Assembly (NCBI GenBank): GCA_013397115.1
Contig: VWZW01001228.1
Coordinates: 1,790,200 to 1,854,199 of the forward strand
DNA from: Edolisoma coerulescens
Lineage: Eukaryota > Chordata > Aves > Passeriformes > Campephagidae
Direction of reading: 5' to 3'
DNA: 64,000 nt
The position numbers and the translations under genes are program-made. Below the pieces are notes generated by a model. That model saw nothing but the letters and a program-made list of their open reading frames with translations. It searched no databases and was not told the DNA's origin. Below are positions 62,485-64,000 of this stretch, piece after piece (position 1 is the stretch's first letter; each line of letters starts with the position of its first letter).

Positions 62485-63138
62485 CAAGTACTGGTTGGGA
62501 GCAGCTGAACATGAGCCAGCAGTGGGCCCAGGTGGCCAAGAAGGCCAATGGCATCCTGGCTTGTATCAGAAATAGAGTCGCCAGCAGGACCAGGGCAGTG
62601 ATGGTCCCTCTGTTCTTGGTTCTGGTGAGATCACACTTCGAGTGCTGTGTTCAATTTGGGGCTTCTCACTACCAGGAAGACTTGGAGGTGGTGTCCAGAG
62701 AAGGGCAATGGAGCTGGTGAAGGGTCTGGAGCACAAGTCTGATGAGGAGCAGCTGAGGGAGCTGGGAATGTTTAGCCTGGAGAAAAGGAGGCTCAGAGGA
62801 GAGCTTATGACTCCCTACAACCACCTGAAATGAGGTTGTGGTGAGATAAGAGTTGGTTGATTTTTACTTCTTCCAAATAAAAAGTGATAGGAAAAGGGGA
62901 AATGACCTCAAGTAGTGCCAAGGGAGGTTCAGGCTAGGCATCAGGAAAAATTTCTTCACTAAAAGGGTGGTTAAGCATTGGGACAGGCTGATCGGGAGAG
63001 TGGTGGAGTCACCACCCCTGGAAGTGTTCAAAAAACATGTTGGCACTTTGTGATATGGTTTAGTGGGCAAGGTGGTATTCAGTCAAAGGCTGGACTCAAT
63101 GATCTTGGAGGTCTTTCCCAACTTTAATGATTCTGTAA
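62485..63138 (+). mobile_element. CR1 LINE, 3' part of ORF2 plus 3' UTR, inside IGF1 intron
   Basis: The longest near-intact CR1 stretch here. It encodes the end of ORF2: NMSQQWAQVAKKANGILACI, then RNRVASRTRAVMVPLF, then, after a frameshift near 62690-62700, QRRAMELVKGLEHKSDEEQL and RELGMFSLEKRRLRGEL. The CR1 3' UTR follows (CAAGTAGTGCCAAGGGAGGT, TCAGGAAAAATTTCTTCACT, GGTGGTTAAGCATTGGGACA) and the tail TTTAATGATTCTGTAA. Antisense to IGF1. Not capable of making ORF2. Confidence 0.93.
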
Positions 63139-64000
63139 GTGTGGCAATAGAAGAAAAAGTAGGAGGGGAAAAGAAGGTAAGGCCAGTAAGGGCCTGGCTC
63201 CCTCCTCACTGACACCATTAACTTTGGATTTGGTCTAATGTGCTCTAAGCTCTGTCCAGTAAGATCTCACATCATTGCCAAGGGCTTTGCCAGGGAAAAG
63301 TATCCAACCTTGTACAATGATGCAGCTACAGAGCATAAGGAATAAACAAGATTCAGTTTTGTAACTATGAAGTCCTGAATCTTCTTTAGACTTTCAGTTA
63401 TTGAACCTTTCTGTACAAGTCAGAATGACATTAGTTACTTCAAAAGTTACTTAAGCATGGTAAGATGACTTAATGCTTTTGGTGAAAGTCCAGCATGTAG
63501 TTTTCTTACAGCCAACACTTTAGATGTGAATCATTTCCCAGAAAAATTATTTTTTATTGTCTGCTACTTTTGCCATATTGGGATGCTTTTACTTGTGAAG
63601 ATTGACTTGCAAGATTCCTGAATGTAAAGTACAAATTAACCACTACATTCAGAACAGAAATTAAGGCAGAAAGATTGAGACAGATTCTTTTATCTTCTCT
63701 GATGCTAAACAGTACTGTATCCTAAATTATAAGAGCTCTTTGCAGAGAAAGATAAGAACTTAATTTGAGTAATATTTATGGAATGTAACTATCAATTAGT
63801 TGCACAGGAGAAGGCTGTGTCAGTGCCAGGAACTGAACCTACAGCAACATAAGCACTGGGCCAATGCTTTAACTGTATACCTGTCTTTCTTTAACCATAC
63901 TTTTGAGTCAGTAGGGCATGCAAAAATATAATCTTGAAATAAAACATTCATTTGAGGTCATGATGCTCCTGGTTAAATTTGTCAAAGGAGATAAAAGAAA

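Larger units (their letters stand above)
54957..64000 (-). other. IGF1: IGF1 large intron (partial, runs off the window)
   Basis: More than 9 kb upstream of exon 3 on the minus strand, with no frame resembling the B-domain exon ([20 protein letters not shown]). In mammals and chicken this intron is tens of kilobases, so absence is expected. Contents: a (CAAA)n tract at about 60215-60250, T-rich tracts near 56182-56200 and 56863-56885, and the CR1 element at 62485-63138. Confidence 0.85.

Noticed and set aside
54957..64000. Search for the IGF1 B-domain exon
   Set aside because: No minus-strand frame with the [14 protein letters not shown]-type sequence; it must lie beyond the window.
1..64000. 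CRISPR arrays, prokaryotic operons, tRNA or rRNA genes
   Set aside because: The window is vertebrate DNA; no regularly spaced repeats, rRNA or tRNA-like sequence was recognised by eye.

Overview
This is vertebrate nuclear DNA, almost certainly from a bird. The window is AT-rich, has short exons bounded by GT/AG splice sites, and carries at least ten CR1 LINE remnants, many ending in the CR1 3' tail (AACCCAAACCATTCTATGATT-like) that litters avian genomes. The gene order is PARPBP (+), PMCH (-), IGF1 (-), the same order and orientation as the human chromosome 12 segment, and the IGF1 C domain (GYGSSSRRLHHK) is the chicken-like form. The sequence does not settle the species.

Layout. 1-2.7 kb holds the last two recognisable coding exons of PARPBP (PARI), ending in a perfect C-terminal PCNA-binding PIP box. 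2.7-4.0 kb holds the complete PMCH gene on the minus strand: three coding exons, 167 codons, and a TATA box, encoding the precursor of melanin-concentrating hormone (MCH) and neuropeptide E-I. PARPBP and PMCH are tail-to-tail and their predicted 3' ends overlap. 4.0-47.8 kb is intergenic: AT-rich sequence with CR1 fragments on both strands, G/T-rich low-complexity islands, microsatellites, and a few unexplained ORF- or exon-like patches (9.5-9.9 kb, 14.3 kb, 24.7 kb). 47.84-47.90 kb is the last coding exon of IGF1 (end of the Ea peptide and the stop). 54.78-54.96 kb is the IGF1 exon for the C, A and D domains plus the start of the E peptide. Everything from 54.96 kb to the end is IGF1 intron; the exon with most of the B domain was not found and should lie beyond the window.

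The three genes are not an operon or pathway; they are syntenic neighbours. PARPBP is a nuclear anti-recombinase, PMCH a hypothalamic neuropeptide precursor, IGF1 a secreted growth factor. The points most worth checking are: Ile in place of Met at position 4 of mature MCH, loss of the dibasic cleavage site before the NEI peptide, the overlapping PARPBP/PMCH 3' ends, an intron-retention route to an alternative IGF1 E peptide, and miR-1/206 and miR-29 seed matches downstream of the IGF1 stop. I saw no clearly new biological system.
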